This document shows positions 32,230-33,052 of a stretch of DNA of 33,052 nucleotides, one piece after another. The first letter of the stretch is position 1; the number at the start of each line of letters is the position of its first letter. The notes under the pieces are model-generated. The model was not told where the DNA came from and ran no database searches. It saw only the letters and a list, made by a program, of their open reading frames with translations. Origin of the DNA: Candidatus Cloacimonadota bacterium (GTDB lineage Bacteria > Cloacimonadota > Cloacimonadia > JGIOTU-2); assembly GCA_023129415.1 (NCBI GenBank), contig JAGMCF010000179.1, positions 1-33,052 on the forward strand, written 5' to 3'. The translations under genes and the position numbers were made by a program.

Positions 32230-32523
32230 TTATGCTTTATTTTCATAAACCAAGATTATTGGGTTTTGCTTTCTCCATTTTAGATATTCATTTTTTATCT
32301 CTAATTTCCAGAGATTTTCCTTATTTTCATTAGAAAAAGTGATGATGTTTAAATGATAAATATTACCACCTTTACCCTTAAATGATTTTTGAGGAAGTTC
32401 AACAATAATATCATTACCCTTTTTCAAAATAGTGATTTCATTGATAAATATATCTGGTGCAATCTCTATAACCGCTCTTGCCTGGACGGCTCCAATATTG
32501 ATGTCTTTAAATTTTATTTCCAT
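32230..32523 (-). CDS. SpoVG-like small protein
   Basis: A 97-residue protein whose strand pattern recalls SpoVG (septation/RNA-binding regulator): ARAVIEIAPDIFINEITILKKGNDIIVELPQKS resembles the SpoVG core in which a KAVVSIT-type strand precedes the FVVHDIKVI and MPS segments. The C-terminal half (NIYHLNIITFSNENKENLWK) is diverged, and the end EYLKWRKQNPIILVYENKA is not typical. AAGGAA precedes the ATG. It is 13 bases ahead of the M14 ATG and probably in the same transcript. The family call is tentative. Confidence 0.45.
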   Translation of the reverse strand: MEIKFKDINIGAVQARAVIEIAPDIFINEITILKKGNDIIVELPQKSFKGKGGNIYHLNIITFSNENKENLWKLEIKNEYLKWRKQNPIILVYENKA

Positions 32524-32548
32524 TTTCCTTTATTTTTACCACTATTTT

Positions 32549-32601
32549 TACCACGAGAATTACACAAGAATATCACAAGAATAACAAGAATAACAAGAAT
32601 A
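32549..32601. repeat. CACGAGAATTACACAAGAA arm with ACAAGAATA 9-bp tandem
   Basis: Three exact ACAAGAATA units (32575-32601) follow an ACCACGAGAATTACACAAGA arm. The reverse complement of that arm, with few changes, is near 32870-32897 (TCTCGTGTAATTCTTGTGGT). The 371-bp gap 32524-32894 is therefore bounded by inverted arms. Confidence 0.7.
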
Positions 32602-32716
32602 ACATATTATTATTGTTCATAATCATAACATTTCTTAGTAAGTTGTGAATTTTGGTTTTCATTCTTGAGTCCACTCTAAAAAGGTATTTCCCGCGAAATA
32701 TGCTAAAAATACATGC

Positions 32717-32746
32717 CTTGCTTCGCCGTAGCTACGCGAAGGCAAG
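32717..32746. repeat. GC-rich palindrome centred on GTAGCTAC
   Basis: CTTGCTTCGCCGTAG pairs with CTACGCGAAGGCAAG, one offset in each arm, around the palindromic centre GTAGCTAC. A second small hairpin, GCCC-AGAC-GGGC, lies at about 32767-32778. GC content is much higher than in the surroundings. CACGAAA/TTTCGTG arms follow to 32820. No gene is seen in this gap. Confidence 0.75.
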
Positions 32747-32894
32747 CGGATATTATCAGGCTCGGCGCCCAGACGGGCTGAATTTACACGAAACATTTTC
32801 GAGTATTTCGTGTGTTTCGTGGGTTTTTATAGTGAACTCATTCTTCATTTTTAATTTTTCTATTCCTGTGTTTATCTCGTGTAATTCTTGTGGT

Positions 32895-33052
32895 TTATTT
32901 TAGTTTTTTATCAACCAATGGTGCAGACATTCTTTCATAATCTGGCAACTCACCGATGAGGGGGTGAGCATACTTTATAAAAGCTGCTGTTACATAATTA
33001 TCATTCTTGATAAACTCAATAGGCATTGGTTTAGTAAATTTTGCAACTGTAT
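32895..33052 (-). CDS. C-terminal fragment of a 6-phosphofructokinase-like protein (cut by window edge)
   Basis: An open frame enters from the right edge and ends at TAA 32895-32897. It encodes 51 residues, with PMPIEFIKNDNYVTAAFIKY and then AHPLIGELPDYERMSAPLV. The P-x-E-F/W-I, N-x-V-T-x-x-F-I-x-Y and A-x-PLIG pattern matches the C-terminal end of long (PPi-type or group III) phosphofructokinases as I remember them. Catalytic parts are outside the window, so donor specificity cannot be judged. Confidence 0.55.
   Translation of the reverse strand, partial: TVAKFTKPMPIEFIKNDNYVTAAFIKYAHPLIGELPDYERMSAPLVDKKLK

Noticed and set aside
2174-32601. CRISPR-like arrays
   Set aside because: All arrays are direct short tandems of 7-10 bases without unique spacers, and no cas genes are present.
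32652-32903. 83-codon plus-strand frame containing LRRSYAKASGYYQARRP
   Set aside because: It is a translation of the GC-rich palindrome and CACGAAA repeats, so it is most likely spurious.
1-33052. tRNA, rRNA or SRP RNA genes
   Set aside because: I found no cloverleaf with TTCGA-type arms, no rRNA signature and no SRP RNA pattern by eye. A covariance search would be decisive.

Overview
The window is low-GC bacterial chromosome, dense in genes. Two large secreted peptidases both end in a FlgD-like C-terminal sorting domain (NYPNPF start, WDGKD core, basic end KKMLLLR or KKMILLR). Stand-alone four-helix-bundle (23S-intervening-sequence type) proteins, short-form SerA, DUF58/BatA-type von Willebrand genes and a bL25 with a long acidic tail are also present. 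Together this points to the FCB group, most likely Candidatus Cloacimonadota (WWE1). That placement is inference; no rRNA or tRNA gene is visible.

Layout. 1-5822: the start of a lipoprotein gene running off the left edge, then rightward genes: a degenerate PlsY-like protein and a GNAT protein, a BatA-like VWA membrane protein, a four-helix-bundle gene, and a DUF58 protein. 5826-18650: about 17 genes all on the minus strand, reading a lipoprotein, an SLBB protein, a Wzc tyrosine autokinase, ispE, a second four-helix-bundle gene, prs, rplY, pth, rpsF, ssb, rpsR, DUF2232, rplI, a membrane protein, a DciA-like protein, rpe and ffh. 18825-24205: leuS, rsmA and sppA on the plus strand. 24322-33052: minus strand, with an M1 aminopeptidase, a broken REP-associated transposase, a PPC/DUF296 protein, serA, an M14 carboxypeptidase, a SpoVG-like protein and the 3' end of a phosphofructokinase-like gene.

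Most genes are housekeeping (translation, isoprenoid and PRPP synthesis, protein targeting, surface polysaccharide export, secreted proteolysis). The unusual signal is in the small repeats. Several families of short-period arrays and small palindromes fill the gaps between genes, often as inverted pairs. Both four-helix-bundle genes sit inside gene clusters that are normally contiguous, and each is bracketed by inverted arrays of the same short unit (GGGAAATA for one, TTGGCAA for the other). The upstream array supplies the stop codon of the interrupted neighbour.

The same classes of repeat are also read as protein: in Rpe, in the transposase, in the heptad-repeated signal peptide of the M1 peptidase, and in two loops of both sorting domains. 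Around the broken transposase are four copies of a three-hairpin REP-like element. One copy carries a nested palindrome flanked by a 5-bp direct repeat, which looks like a target-site duplication. I regard this repeat ecology, with two possible mobilisers (RAYT and the four-helix-bundle cassettes), as the most interesting thing in the window.
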